From positions 1 through 41,118 of the forward strand of contig NZ_SDIF01000059.1 in NCBI RefSeq assembly GCF_004122735.1: a DNA stretch of 41,118 nucleotides, read 5' to 3'. Source of the DNA: Streptomyces sioyaensis. GTDB lineage: Bacteria > Actinomycetota > Actinomycetes > Streptomycetales > Streptomycetaceae. A model generated the notes under the pieces. That model was given only the letters and a program-made list of their open reading frames with translations. It did no database searches and was not told the DNA's origin. Below are positions 30,238 through 38,787 of the stretch, piece after piece. Position 1 is the first letter of the stretch, and each line of letters starts with the position of its first letter. A program made the position numbers and the translations under genes.

Positions 30238-32895
30238 ATGACCTCGATGCCGCCGCACCCGGATGCCACCACAGATGCCGCGCCCGGCACCACGCCCACC
30301 CTCGTCCTCATCGGCCACGGCATGGTCGGCCAGCGCTTCCTGGAGGAGCTGGCCGACCGCGGCGTCACCGAGCGGACGCGCGTGGTGGTGCTGTGCGAGG
30401 AGCCCCGCCCGGCCTACGACCGCGTCCAGCTGACGTCGTACTTCGCCGGCCGCACCCCGGACGACCTGAGCCTGGCCGACCCGGAATTCCTGGCCCGGCA
30501 CGGCATCGAACTGCACCTCGGCGATCCCGCCACCGCCGTCGACCGCACCACCCGCACGGTCACCGCCCGCTCCGGGCTGACCGTCCGCTACGACACCCTG
30601 GTGCTGGCCACCGGCTCGTATCCGTTCGTGCCGCCGGTGCCCGGCAAGGACAGCGCGGGCTGCTTCGTCTACCGCACCATCGACGACCTCCTCGCCATCG
30701 AGGAGTACGCCAAGAACGCCCGCACCGGCGTGGTGGTCGGCGGCGGGCTGCTCGGCCTGGAGGCGGCCGGTGCGCTCAAGGGCCTCGGGCTGCACACCCA
30801 CGTCGTGGAGTTCGCCCCGCGGCTGATGGCACTCCAGGTCGACGAGGGCGGCGGCCGCGCGCTGCGCCGCACCATCGAGGAGATGGGCCTGGAGGTGCAC
30901 ACCGGTGTCGGCGGCAAGGAGATCGTCGCGGACGAGAGCGGTGCGGTGGCCGCCATGGGACTCTCCGACGACTCCCGGATCGACACCGACCTGGTCGTCT
31001 TCTCGGCCGGGGTGCGCCCCCGTGACCAGCTCGCCCGGGACTGCGGGCTGCCGGTCGGCGAGCGCGGCGGCATCGTCGTCGACGCACAGTGCCGCACCGC
31101 CGACCCGGCCGTGTACGCGATCGGCGAGTGCGCGCTGGCGGCCGACGGCCGGGTCTACGGCCTGGTCGCCCCGGGCTACGACATGGCGCGGGTGACGGCC
31201 GGCGACATTGCCGCCCGGCTCGGTGACGACACCGACGGGCCCGACGGTTTCACCGGTGCCGATCTGTCCACCAAGCTCAAGCTGCTCGGCGTGGACGTCG
31301 CGTCCTTCGGGGACGCGCACGGCACGACGGACGGCTCGCTGGACGTGGTCTACGCCGACGCCCGCAGCGGCGTCTACAAGAAGCTGGTGATCGGCGCCGG
31401 GGGCGAGCTGCTGGGCGGGGTGCTGGTCGGCGACGCCGAGGCGTACGGCATGCTGCGGCCGCTGACCGGCACCGTTCCGCCGCTGGCGCCCGAGCAGCTG
31501 GTGCTGCCCGCGGGGGTCGCGGCCGAGGGCGGCGGCGCGCTCGGCCCGTCCGCGCTGCCGGACGAGGCGGTGCTGTGCAACTGCCACAACGTGACCAAGG
31601 GGACGGTCCGGGCCGCGGTCACCGAGCACTCCTGCACCACCCTGCCCGAGGTCAAGAAGTGCACCAAGGCCGGCACCGGCTGCGGCAGTTGCGTCAAGTC
31701 GCTGACCGCGGTGATGAACGACGAGCTGACCGCGTCCGGCGCCACCGTCGACACCGGGCTGTGCGGCTGCTTCCCGCACACCCGCGCCGAGCTCTACGAG
31801 GTCGTGCGCACCCTGCGGCTGACGTCCTTCGCCGAGCTGCTGGACTCGCACGGCCGCCCGGAGGCCAGGAACGGCGACGGCTGCGAGATCTGCAAGCCCA
31901 CCGTCGGCTCGATCATCGCCTCCCTCGCGCCGAGCGTCGGCGCCGGCGGCTACGTCCTCGACGGGGAGCAGGCCGCCCTCCAGGACACCAACGACCACTT
32001 CCTCGCCAACCTCCAGCGCAACGGCTCGTACTCGATCGTGCCGCGGATCCCCGGCGGCGAGATCACCCCCGAGAAGCTGATCGTGATCGGTGAGGTGGCC
32101 CGCGACTTCGGCCTCTACACCAAGATCACCGGCGGGCAGCGGATCGATCTGTTCGGCGCCCGGGTCGACCAACTCCCGGAGGTGTGGGCCCGGTTGGTGG
32201 ATGCCGGCTTCGAGTCGGGGCATGCGTACGGCAAGGCGCTGCGCACCGTGAAGTCGTGTGTGGGACAGACCTGGTGCCGCTACGGCGTCCAGGACTCGGT
32301 CCGGATGGCCATCGAACTGGAGCTGCGCTACCGGGGGCTGCGCTCCCCGCACAAGCTGAAGTCCGCGGTCTCCGGGTGTGCGCGCGAGTGCGCGGAGGCC
32401 CGCGGCAAGGACTTCGGCGTGATCGCCACCTCCAACGGCTGGAACCTCTACGTCGGCGGCAACGGCGGCGCCGATCCACGCCATGCCGATCTGCTCGCCC
32501 AGGACCTGAGCGACGCCGAACTGATCCGGCTGATCGACCGGTTCCTGATGTTCTACATCCGCACCGCGGACCGGCTGGAGCGCACCTCCGCCTGGCTGGA
32601 GCGGATCGAGGGCGGCCTCGACCACGTCCGGGACGTCGTCGTCCATGACTCCCTGGGGCTGTGCGACGAGCTGGAGGCCCTGATGGCCACCCATGTCACC
32701 CACTACCGCGACGAGTGGGCCGAGACCCTCGCCGATCCCGAGCGGCTCGCCCGGTTCGTCTCGTTCGTCAACGCACCCGATGTACCCGACCCGTCCGTCC
32801 GCTTCGTACCGGAGCGCGACCAGGTCAAGCCGGACCTGACGCTGCTGGCCGGCCCGACCCTGCCCGTTCGGACCCTGGAAGGAAGCTCCGTCTGA
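30238..32895 (+). CDS. nirB: Assimilatory NADH-dependent nitrite reductase large subunit
   Basis: NirB reduces nitrite to ammonium in the cytosol using NAD(P)H. The 885-residue chain has the FAD/NAD domain (VLIGHGMVGQRFLEEL, VVVGGGLLGLEAAGAL), a BFD-like 2Fe-2S domain near residue 446 (LCNCHNVTKG, CTKAGTGCGSC), and the sulfite/nitrite reductase halves ending in the siroheme and 4Fe-4S cysteines CVGQTWC (about 673) and SGCARECAE (about 711). It starts at the ATG at 30238, behind GAGGGG; an ATG three codons later is possible. nirD follows with a one-base overlap (TGATG). A GlnR box precedes it. Confidence 0.96.
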   Translation: MTSMPPHPDATTDAAPGTTPTLVLIGHGMVGQRFLEELADRGVTERTRVVVLCEEPRPAYDRVQLTSYFAGRTPDDLSLADPEFLARHGIELHLGDPATAVDRTTRTVTARSGLTVRYDTLVLATGSYPFVPPVPGKDSAGCFVYRTIDDLLAIEEYAKNARTGVVVGGGLLGLEAAGALKGLGLHTHVVEFAPRLMALQVDEGGGRALRRTIEEMGLEVHTGVGGKEIVADESGAVAAMGLSDDSRIDTDLVVFSAGVRPRDQLARDCGLPVGERGGIVVDAQCRTADPAVYAIGECALAADGRVYGLVAPGYDMARVTAGDIAARLGDDTDGPDGFTGADLSTKLKLLGVDVASFGDAHGTTDGSLDVVYADARSGVYKKLVIGAGGELLGGVLVGDAEAYGMLRPLTGTVPPLAPEQLVLPAGVAAEGGGALGPSALPDEAVLCNCHNVTKGTVRAAVTEHSCTTLPEVKKCTKAGTGCGSCVKSLTAVMNDELTASGATVDTGLCGCFPHTRAELYEVVRTLRLTSFAELLDSHGRPEARNGDGCEICKPTVGSIIASLAPSVGAGGYVLDGEQAALQDTNDHFLANLQRNGSYSIVPRIPGGEITPEKLIVIGEVARDFGLYTKITGGQRIDLFGARVDQLPEVWARLVDAGFESGHAYGKALRTVKSCVGQTWCRYGVQDSVRMAIELELRYRGLRSPHKLKSAVSGCARECAEARGKDFGVIATSNGWNLYVGGNGGADPRHADLLAQDLSDAELIRLIDRFLMFYIRTADRLERTSAWLERIEGGLDHVRDVVVHDSLGLCDELEALMATHVTHYRDEWAETLADPERLARFVSFVNAPDVPDPSVRFVPERDQVKPDLTLLAGPTLPVRTLEGSSV

Positions 32896-33335
32896 TGACC
32901 ACCCTCACCGTCGAACACCACGCCTCCGCATGCCTCACCACCGACGCGCCGCCCACCCCCGGCGACACCGGCGCGACGGCGACGGACACGGCCGCGGTCG
33001 AGATCCGCTGCCCCGAGGGCAGCTGGCTCCCGGTCTGCGGGCCGGACGACCTGCTCCCCGGGCGCGGCGTCGCCGCCCTGCTCCCGGACGGCGCCCAGGC
33101 CGCGCTGTTCCTGGACCGCGGCGGCCGGATCCATGCGATCGGCAACCGCGACCCGTTCACCGGCGCCCAGGTCCTCTCCCGCGGCCTGACGGGCTCGGCC
33201 GACGGCCGCCCGTTCGTCGCCTCGCCACTGCTCAAGCAGCGCTTCGACCTGCTCACCGGGGACTGCCTGGACGACCCGGCGGCGTCGATTCCGGTGTATC
33301 GCGTACGGGTCCGGGACGGGGCGGCGGGGCGCTGA
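32895..33335 (+). CDS. nirD: Nitrite reductase small subunit
   Basis: This 146-residue NirD partner of NirB has a Rieske-type fold that lacks the iron-sulfur ligands in this subfamily. The family body runs from IRCPEGSWLPVCGPDDLLPGRG through FLDRGGRIHAIGNRDPFTGAQVLSRGL to LLTGDCLDDPAASIPVYRVRV. The first 35 residues are a Thr/Ala-rich extension. The ATG at 32895 overlaps the nirB stop by one base, so synthesis is coupled. The following 130 bases hold a GC repeat region (33381-33450) that may terminate it. Confidence 0.93.
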   Translation: MTTLTVEHHASACLTTDAPPTPGDTGATATDTAAVEIRCPEGSWLPVCGPDDLLPGRGVAALLPDGAQAALFLDRGGRIHAIGNRDPFTGAQVLSRGLTGSADGRPFVASPLLKQRFDLLTGDCLDDPAASIPVYRVRVRDGAAGR

Positions 33336-33380
33336 TTCGGCTGGGCCGAGGCCGCGGGGCTGAGGCCGCACCAGGCGGGC

Positions 33381-33450
33381 GGAGCCGTGGCTCGTGGGCC
33401 CGGCGGAGGCGCAGCGCGTGAGCCGGAGCCGCGGCTCGTGACGGGCCCGT
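33381..33450. repeat. Imperfect direct repeat with nested palindromes after nirD
   Basis: GGAGCCGTGGCTCGTG-GGCCCG (from 33381) recurs as GGAGCCGCGGCTCGTGACGGGCCCG (from 33425). Each copy holds a GAGCC/GGCTC palindrome, and GGGCCCG/CGGGCCC can also pair across the pair. It probably works as the nirBD terminator region. Confidence 0.45.
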
Positions 33451-33462
33451 CGGCCGCGCAAT

Positions 33463-33482
33463 GTGCAACCACGGGGTTGCAC
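33463..33482. promoter_or_regulatory. Perfect palindromic operator of the AHSA1-ArsR operon, site 1
   Basis: GTGCAACC-ACGG-GGTTGCAC is a perfect 8-4-8 palindrome 67 bases before the first gene of the operon. It is the likely binding site of the ArsR-type regulator encoded second in the operon. Confidence 0.65.
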
Positions 33483-33495
33483 CTCCTGTCGCAAC

Positions 33496-33515
33496 GTGCA
33501 ACCATTGGGTAGCAC
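33496..33515. promoter_or_regulatory. Near-perfect palindromic operator, site 2
   Basis: GTGCAACC-ATTG-GGTAGCAC has the same 8-4-8 form as site 1 with one mismatch. Centre-to-centre distance to site 1 is 33 bases, about three helical turns, so two dimers would bind the same DNA face. Confidence 0.65.
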
Positions 33516-33548
33516 GCAAGCGGAATCAGCGCGGCAGGAGGAGCCCCC

Positions 33549-34046
33549 ATGAGCACCCACAGCGCCAACGACGCCGGCAAGGGCGTCGGTGCGGACCGCA
33601 ACCGCATCGAGCGCGAGATCAGCATCGCCGCGCCCGTCGAACGGGTCTGGGCGGTACTGACCGAGCCCGAGCATGTCGGCTCATGGTTCGGCCAGGGCGA
33701 GCCGACCCCGGTCGACCTGCGGCCGGGCGGCATCATGCAGCTCGACCACGGCCAGTACGGCCAGTTCCCGACCACGATCGTGACGGTGGACCCGCCGCGC
33801 CGCTTCTCGTACCGCTGGGCCAGCGCCCACCCGGGCGAGGTGGCGGTCGAGGGCAATTCCACGCTCGTCGAGTTCACCCTCACACCGGAGGGCGACGGCA
33901 CCCGACTGCGCGTGGTGGAGACCGGATTCGAGGAGATCGCCATCCCGGAGGAGCGGCAGCCGACCGCCGGCTACGACAGCCACTCCGAGGGCTGGACCGG
34001 CCAGATGAAGAACGTCAAGCAGTACGCGGAGCAGCTCGCGGCATGA
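33549..34046 (+). CDS. SRPBCC domain protein of the AHSA1 type
   Basis: This 165-residue protein has the SRPBCC/START-like fold of the AHSA1 family. It begins with the typical IEREISIAAPVERVWAVLTEPEHVGSWFG and continues through RFSYRWA and STLVEFTLTPEGDGTRLRVVETGF. These proteins bind hydrophobic ligands; the ligand is unknown. The ATG at 33549 has GCAGGAGGAG upstream. Its stop overlaps the ArsR gene as ATGA. AHSA1-ArsR pairs are common in actinobacteria, where the ArsR member represses the operon. Confidence 0.9.
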   Translation: MSTHSANDAGKGVGADRNRIEREISIAAPVERVWAVLTEPEHVGSWFGQGEPTPVDLRPGGIMQLDHGQYGQFPTTIVTVDPPRRFSYRWASAHPGEVAVEGNSTLVEFTLTPEGDGTRLRVVETGFEEIAIPEERQPTAGYDSHSEGWTGQMKNVKQYAEQLAA

Positions 34047-34510
34047 CGACCGGCGAAGAATCGGGACGGGGCGTCGCGGGCCGGGATTCCGTAGGGGATG
34101 CCGGACGGGGCTCGGGGGCGGGTAAGGGCCGTGGCTCCGTAGGGGATGCGGGCCCGGGTTCCGTAGGGGATGCGGGCCGGGATTCCGGGGCGGGCGGGGA
34201 CGCCGTGGCGGAGGTGTTCTCCGCGCTGGCGGACCCGACCCGCCGCCGAGTACTCGACGCCCTCGCCGCGCACGGCGAGGCGACCGCCACGGTCCTGGCG
34301 GCCGAACTACCGGTCAGCCGCCAGGCCGTCGTCAAGCACCTGGGCGTCCTGGACCGGGCCGGCCTGGTCGCCGGCCACCGGGAGGGCCGAGAGGCGCGCT
34401 ACCGGGTCATACCGGAGCGGCTGGGGGTCACCGCCCGGTGGATGGACCGGGTGGCCGCCGCCTGGGACAGCCGCCTGTCGGCGATCAAGCGCCTCGCCGA
34501 GGGCGAGTAA
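34043..34510 (+). CDS. ArsR-family transcriptional regulator
   Basis: This 155-residue repressor has a winged helix (AEVFSALADPTRRRVLDALAAHGEATATVLAAELPVSRQAVVKHLGVLDRAGLV in pieces, residues about 55-108) of the metal-independent ArsR subfamily that accompanies AHSA1 proteins. Metal-binding cysteines are absent. The first 53 residues are an unusual Gly/Ser/Asp/Arg-rich extension coded by a repeat (34088-34173). The ATG at 34043 overlaps the AHSA1 stop. The palindromes at 33463 and 33496 are its expected operators. Confidence 0.88.
   Translation: MTTGEESGRGVAGRDSVGDAGRGSGAGKGRGSVGDAGPGSVGDAGRDSGAGGDAVAEVFSALADPTRRRVLDALAAHGEATATVLAAELPVSRQAVVKHLGVLDRAGLVAGHREGREARYRVIPERLGVTARWMDRVAAAWDSRLSAIKRLAEGE
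34088..34173 (+). repeat. Minisatellite in the N-terminus of the ArsR gene
   Basis: TCCGTAGGGGATGC occurs at 34088, 34136 and 34160, in steps of 48 and 24 bases. All steps are multiples of 24, so the frame is kept and Gly-Asp-Ala-Gly units are encoded. Confidence 0.8.
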
Positions 34511-34609
34511 CCGGGCGCGGGGCGGACGCTCTGTTGACTTCCGCCCCACCAGCCCCAGCCGTCCCAGCCCACGACGTACTCTTGTTGCCCCCTACGGAGG
34601 AGTGCAGGC

Positions 34610-35560
34610 GTGACCCGGTGGAACACCAGCCACATCCCCGACCAGACCGGCCGCTCGGCGGTCGTCACGGGCGCGAACAGCGGCATCGGCTATGTCACCG
34701 CCCGTGAACTGGCCCGCCGCGGCGCCCGGGTGCTGCTGGCCTGCCGCAGCGAGTCGCGCGGCCTCGCCGCACTGGACCGGCTGCGGTCCGAGGTCCCCAC
34801 CGCCGAGGCCGAGTTCCGGCCCCTGGACCTGGCCGACCTGACCTCCGTACGGGACTTCGCCGCCACCCTCGACGACTTCGACGGCGACCGCCTCGACCTG
34901 CTCATCAACAACGCGGGCGTGATGGCGCTGCCGTACCGCACCACCGCCGACGGCTTCGAGATGCAGTTCGGCACCAACCACCTCGGCCACTTCGCGCTGA
35001 CCGGTCTGCTGCTGCCCAAGCTCCTCGCCACCCCGGGCGCCCGGGTCGTCACCGTCTCCAGCATGCTGCACGCCCTCGCCGACCTCGACTACAGCGACCT
35101 CAACAGCGCGCGCTCCTACCGCCGCTGGATCGCCTACGCCCGCTCGAAGAGCGCCAATCTGCTCTTCGTCCACGAGCTGTCCCGGCGGCTGGCCGCGGCC
35201 GGCTCGCAGGTCGTCGCGGTCGCCGCGCACCCCGGATACGCCGCCACCAATCTCGCGACCGCGGGCGTCCGGATGGAGGGCCGCACCTCCGCCGAGCGGG
35301 CGGTCGAGCTGGTCAACCGCGCGGTCGCACAGTCCCCGGACGGCGGCGCCCTGGGCACCCTCTGTGCGGCCACCGCCCCGCACATGCGGCCGGACTCGTT
35401 CATCGGCCCGCGCAGCGGCCTGCGTGGCGCCCCCGCCCAGTCCTTCCGCGCCCCGTGGACCACCAAGGATGCCCATGGCGAACGCCTGTGGGCCGCCTCC
35501 GAGCAACTCACCGACGTGCACTACGACTTCGACTTCTCCCGGCCGGCCACGGCGCGCTGA
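34610..35560 (+). CDS. Short-chain dehydrogenase/reductase
   Basis: This 316-residue oxidoreductase has the classical SDR fold in its retinol-dehydrogenase-like form. The cofactor loop AVVTGANSGIGYVTAREL is at residues 17-34, LLINNAGVM is the NNAG motif, VVTVSSM supplies the catalytic Ser and IAYARSKSANL the Y-x-x-x-K. The loop after TG prefers NADP(H), given ACRSES. The substrate is unknown. It starts at the GTG at 34610, with CGGAGGAG upstream. Confidence 0.92.
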   Translation: MTRWNTSHIPDQTGRSAVVTGANSGIGYVTARELARRGARVLLACRSESRGLAALDRLRSEVPTAEAEFRPLDLADLTSVRDFAATLDDFDGDRLDLLINNAGVMALPYRTTADGFEMQFGTNHLGHFALTGLLLPKLLATPGARVVTVSSMLHALADLDYSDLNSARSYRRWIAYARSKSANLLFVHELSRRLAAAGSQVVAVAAHPGYAATNLATAGVRMEGRTSAERAVELVNRAVAQSPDGGALGTLCAATAPHMRPDSFIGPRSGLRGAPAQSFRAPWTTKDAHGERLWAASEQLTDVHYDFDFSRPATAR

Positions 35561-35789
35561 GCGGCGTTCGCACACCGTCCGGGTATCCGCCGCGGTGCGG
35601 GCGCGCCGCCGACGGCCGGGCCCCGCGAGGGCACACCCACTCCACGCGCCCGGACACCCCGCCCGCGTCAAGGACCCGTAGAGAACCCGCCGCCACCCGC
35701 CAAGGGGCCGCCAAGCCCCGCTGACACCGGCCGTCGCGCCCCGCACCCTGAGCTGGTCCCGCACGGTGCGCACGGAGGTACGACGAACG
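35561..35789. other. Leader region of the KimA-like transporter
   Basis: This 229-base region contains no supported gene. The ribosome site GGAGG sits 10-11 bases before the ATG. Because KimA homologues are often controlled by c-di-AMP riboswitches, I looked for that structure; several GC hairpins exist, but I do not see the conserved motifs. Confidence 0.4.
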
Positions 35790-37763
35790 ATGGCGAGGGA
35801 GTTCCCGCACGACGGCCGGCCCGAGGAACCCCCGGACACCGGCACCGCCACCGTCGGCATACGGCCGGGCGGCACCGGCGGGAGCCGCCCCGGTGACCGT
35901 GTGGACGGCAGCCCCGGCCCGGGCGGCGTCCCCGGCCCGGGCGGCACAGCGACCGAAGAGCCCGACGCCCGCCACCGGCTCACCGCCCTCCAGGGCCTGG
36001 CCGCCCTCTCGCTCGACGCCATGGCCTCCGTCGCCTACGGCCCCGAGTCGATCGTGCTGGTCCTGGCCGCGGCAGGCAGCTACGGCCTCGGCTTCACCCT
36101 CCCCGTCACGCTCGCCATCGCCGCCCTGCTGGCCGTTCTGGTCGCCTCGTACCGCCAGGTGATCGCCGCGTTCCCCAATGGCGGCGGCTCGTACGCGGTG
36201 GCCAGGACCCACCTCGGGCGACGCACCGCGCTGGTGGCCGCCGCCTCCCTCGTCCTCGACTACGTCCTCAACGTCGCGGTCTCCGTGACGGCCGGTGTCG
36301 CGGCCCTCACCTCGGCCTTCCCCGCCCTCTACGGCGACCGGACGGTGCTCTGCCTGGCGGTGCTCCTCCTGATCACCGGCATCAACCTGCGGGGCATCGT
36401 CGACTCGGCGAAGGCGTTCCTCGTGCCCACCGCCGTCTTCATCGGCGCCATCCTGGCGATGGTCGTCGTCGGCCTCTTCCGCGCCGGACCCGCCTCCACC
36501 CTCACCGCCGACGGGCACGCCTCCGTCCTCGCCGGCCACGCCACCGCCGTCGGCGCACTGCTGCTGCTCAAGGCGTTCGCGTCCGGCTGTTCGGCGCTGA
36601 CCGGTGTCGAGGCGGTCGCCAATGCGGTGCCGTCCTTCCGTGCCCCGGCCGTCCGGCGCGCCCAGCACACCGAGGTGGCGCTCGGCGCCCTGCTCGGGGT
36701 GATGCTGATCGGCCTGTCCGTCCTCATCGGCCGCTTCCACCTCCAGCCGGTCGCGGGCGTCACCGTCCTCGCCCAGCTCGCGGACGCCTCCTTCGGCCAC
36801 AACGGGGCTTTCTACGTCGTCCAGTTCGCCACCATGGTGCTGCTGGCCCTCGCCGCCAACACCTCGTTCGGCGGCCTGCCGGTCCTGATGGGCCTGCTCG
36901 CCCGCGACAACCACCTCCCCCATGTCTTCGGCCTGAAGGCGGACCGCCAGGTCCACCGCCACGGCGTGCTGGCGCTGGCCGCCGTCGCCGCGGCCCTCCT
37001 CGTCTTCTCCGGCGGCGACGTCAACACCCTCGTCCCGCTGTTCGCCATCGGTGTCTTCGTCGGCTTCACCCTCTGCCAGATCGGCATGGTCCGGCACTGG
37101 CGCCTGCACCGCTCCCCCGGATGGCGCGGCAAGGCCCTGCTGAACGGCTTCGGCGCGCTGCTCACCGGCGTCTCGGCGGTCGTCGTCACCGCCACCAAAT
37201 TCACCGAGGGCGCCTGGCTCCTGGTCGTCGCCCTGCCGCTGCTGGTCCTCGCCTTCGAAGCGGTCCACCGTGCGTACGACCGGATCGGCGTGCGCCTGGA
37301 CCTGGGCCGGATCCCCGAACCGCCGCGCCGCGCACGCTCCCTGGTCATCGTCCCGGTCTCGCACCTCTCCCGGCTGACCTGCGAGGCCCTGAACGCGGCG
37401 GTCTCCCTGGGCGATGAGGTGATCGCGGTGACCGTCACCCACGACACCCCCGAGGACCGCCCGGCCACCGAGGCTCTGCGCCGCGACTGGGAGCTGTGGA
37501 ACCCCGGCGTGGAACTCCTCGAACTGCCCTCCGCCACCCGCTCCCTCGGCCGCCCGATCGCCGCCTACGTCACCGGCCTGACGGCCCGCCGCCCCGGCAC
37601 CCGTATCACCGTCCTGATCCCGGAGGCCGAGCCCGCCCACCTGTGGCAGCGCCTGCTGCAGAACCAGCGCGGCGCGGTCGTCGCGCACGCCGTCCGCCGC
37701 GACACGGACGCGGTCATCTGCCGTTTGCGGTTCCGGCTGGCGGCGGGTGGCCGGGCGCGGTGA
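35790..37763 (+). CDS. APC-superfamily transporter, KimA-like
   Basis: This 657-residue membrane protein has 12 predicted membrane segments followed by a soluble C-terminal domain (from about residue 510, LVIVPVSHLSRLTCEAL to AVICRLRFRL). MASVAYGPESIVLVL and FPNGGGSYAVARTHLG match the KimA/YdaO group, whose Bacillus member is a high-affinity potassium importer inhibited by c-di-AMP. Potassium is therefore a likely cargo, although an amino acid cannot be ruled out. The first 60 residues are a Gly/Pro-rich extension. I prefer the ATG at 35790 over a GTG at 35766, because GGAGG lies between them. Confidence 0.85.
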   Translation: MAREFPHDGRPEEPPDTGTATVGIRPGGTGGSRPGDRVDGSPGPGGVPGPGGTATEEPDARHRLTALQGLAALSLDAMASVAYGPESIVLVLAAAGSYGLGFTLPVTLAIAALLAVLVASYRQVIAAFPNGGGSYAVARTHLGRRTALVAAASLVLDYVLNVAVSVTAGVAALTSAFPALYGDRTVLCLAVLLLITGINLRGIVDSAKAFLVPTAVFIGAILAMVVVGLFRAGPASTLTADGHASVLAGHATAVGALLLLKAFASGCSALTGVEAVANAVPSFRAPAVRRAQHTEVALGALLGVMLIGLSVLIGRFHLQPVAGVTVLAQLADASFGHNGAFYVVQFATMVLLALAANTSFGGLPVLMGLLARDNHLPHVFGLKADRQVHRHGVLALAAVAAALLVFSGGDVNTLVPLFAIGVFVGFTLCQIGMVRHWRLHRSPGWRGKALLNGFGALLTGVSAVVVTATKFTEGAWLLVVALPLLVLAFEAVHRAYDRIGVRLDLGRIPEPPRRARSLVIVPVSHLSRLTCEALNAAVSLGDEVIAVTVTHDTPEDRPATEALRRDWELWNPGVELLELPSATRSLGRPIAAYVTGLTARRPGTRITVLIPEAEPAHLWQRLLQNQRGAVVAHAVRRDTDAVICRLRFRLAAGGRAR

Positions 37764-37845
37764 CGGCAACGGGCGCCGACATGATGACGGCGCTGACGGC
37801 ACGGGGCACGCACCCCGGTGACGCCGGATTGTCAGTGCCGCGCTC

Positions 37846-37851
37846 TACGGT
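37846..37851 (+). promoter_or_regulatory. Possible -10 box for a leaderless transcript of the DinB-fold gene
   Basis: TACGGT ends six bases before the ATG at 37858, with no ribosome site between. No good -35 is seen. Confidence 0.3.
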
Positions 37852-37857
37852 GACGTC

Positions 37858-38658
37858 ATGAACTCGACCATGGCGTACGACGGTCATTGCGCCGAGATCG
37901 TCGCGCAGACCGGCCTGCTCGCGTCCGGCCTCCGGAAGGAGGGCGCCGACCTCACGGCAACGGTGCCGTCCTGCCCGGACTGGAACCTCGCTCAGCTGCT
38001 CCGTCATCTCGGCGAGGCCCACCGCTGGGTCGAGGAGATCGTCCGCACCCGCGCGGACCAGCCCCCGCCCGATACCGCCCTGCGCGTCCTGCCCCGCGAC
38101 ACCACCCGGTCCCCGGCCGACGTCGCCGACTGGCTCACCGAAGGCGCCGAACTCCTCGCCGCGACCCTGCGTGCCACGGACCCGGACACCCGGATCTGGA
38201 CCCCGCTCCCCTCCGGAAGCCCGCGCTTCTTCGCCCGCCGGATGGCCCACGAGACGGTCATCCACCGCGCCGACGCCACACTCACCCTCGGTACGGACTT
38301 CACCGTCGGGCAGCCGGTCGCCCTCGACGCCCTCGACGAGTGGATGGCGCTGGGCTCGCTGCCCGAGATGTTCGACTTCCACCCCGACCGGCGCGAACTC
38401 CTCGGCCCCGGCCGCACCCTCCACTTCCACGCCACGGACACCCCGCCGGACGCGGCCGCGGACTGGCTGGTCGACCTCACCGGCGACACCCTCGCCTGGC
38501 GCCGCGCCCAGGAGCCGGCCGCCGTCTCCGTCCACGGCCCCCTCACCGACCTCCTGCTCCTCATCTACGGCCGCCGCCCCGCCGACCGCGACACCTTCGA
38601 GATCACCGGCGATGCGGAACTGCTGGAGTTCTGGCTGGCGCGGGTGCTGTTCGGCTGA
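37858..38658 (+). CDS. Maleylpyruvate isomerase/DinB-fold family protein
   Basis: This 266-residue protein belongs to the mycothiol-dependent maleylpyruvate isomerase family with a DinB-type four-helix bundle. The N-terminus LRKEGADLTATVPSCPDWNLAQLLRHLGEAHRWVEEIV carries the first metal His, and FARRMAHETVIHRADA holds the HE-x-x-x-H pair. The C-terminal half is the MDMPI_C-type domain (AADWLVDLTGDTLAW). Most actinobacterial members have unknown thiol-transfer roles. Starts at the ATG at 37858, apparently leaderless. Confidence 0.86.
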   Translation: MNSTMAYDGHCAEIVAQTGLLASGLRKEGADLTATVPSCPDWNLAQLLRHLGEAHRWVEEIVRTRADQPPPDTALRVLPRDTTRSPADVADWLTEGAELLAATLRATDPDTRIWTPLPSGSPRFFARRMAHETVIHRADATLTLGTDFTVGQPVALDALDEWMALGSLPEMFDFHPDRRELLGPGRTLHFHATDTPPDAAADWLVDLTGDTLAWRRAQEPAAVSVHGPLTDLLLLIYGRRPADRDTFEITGDAELLEFWLARVLFG

Positions 38659-38787
38659 GCACCATGCCGACCGGTTCCCGCACGGGGCGAAGGGGCGGAG
38701 GGGCAAAGGGGCGAACCATTCAGGCCACTGCGGCGTACTCGTCCTTGACCGCCAGCGACACGATCAGTCCCACGGAAGACTCTCACC

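Noticed and set aside
29788..32703. 971-codon open frame on the minus strand opposite nirB
   Set aside because: It is the antisense shadow of the very GC-rich nirB. It has no domain, its composition is Gly/Ala/Asp/Val-rich low complexity, and nirB has full family motifs.
35561..35789. ydaO (c-di-AMP) riboswitch before the KimA-like gene
   Set aside because: The gene type made it worth checking, but I see only GC hairpins and not the conserved junction sequences.
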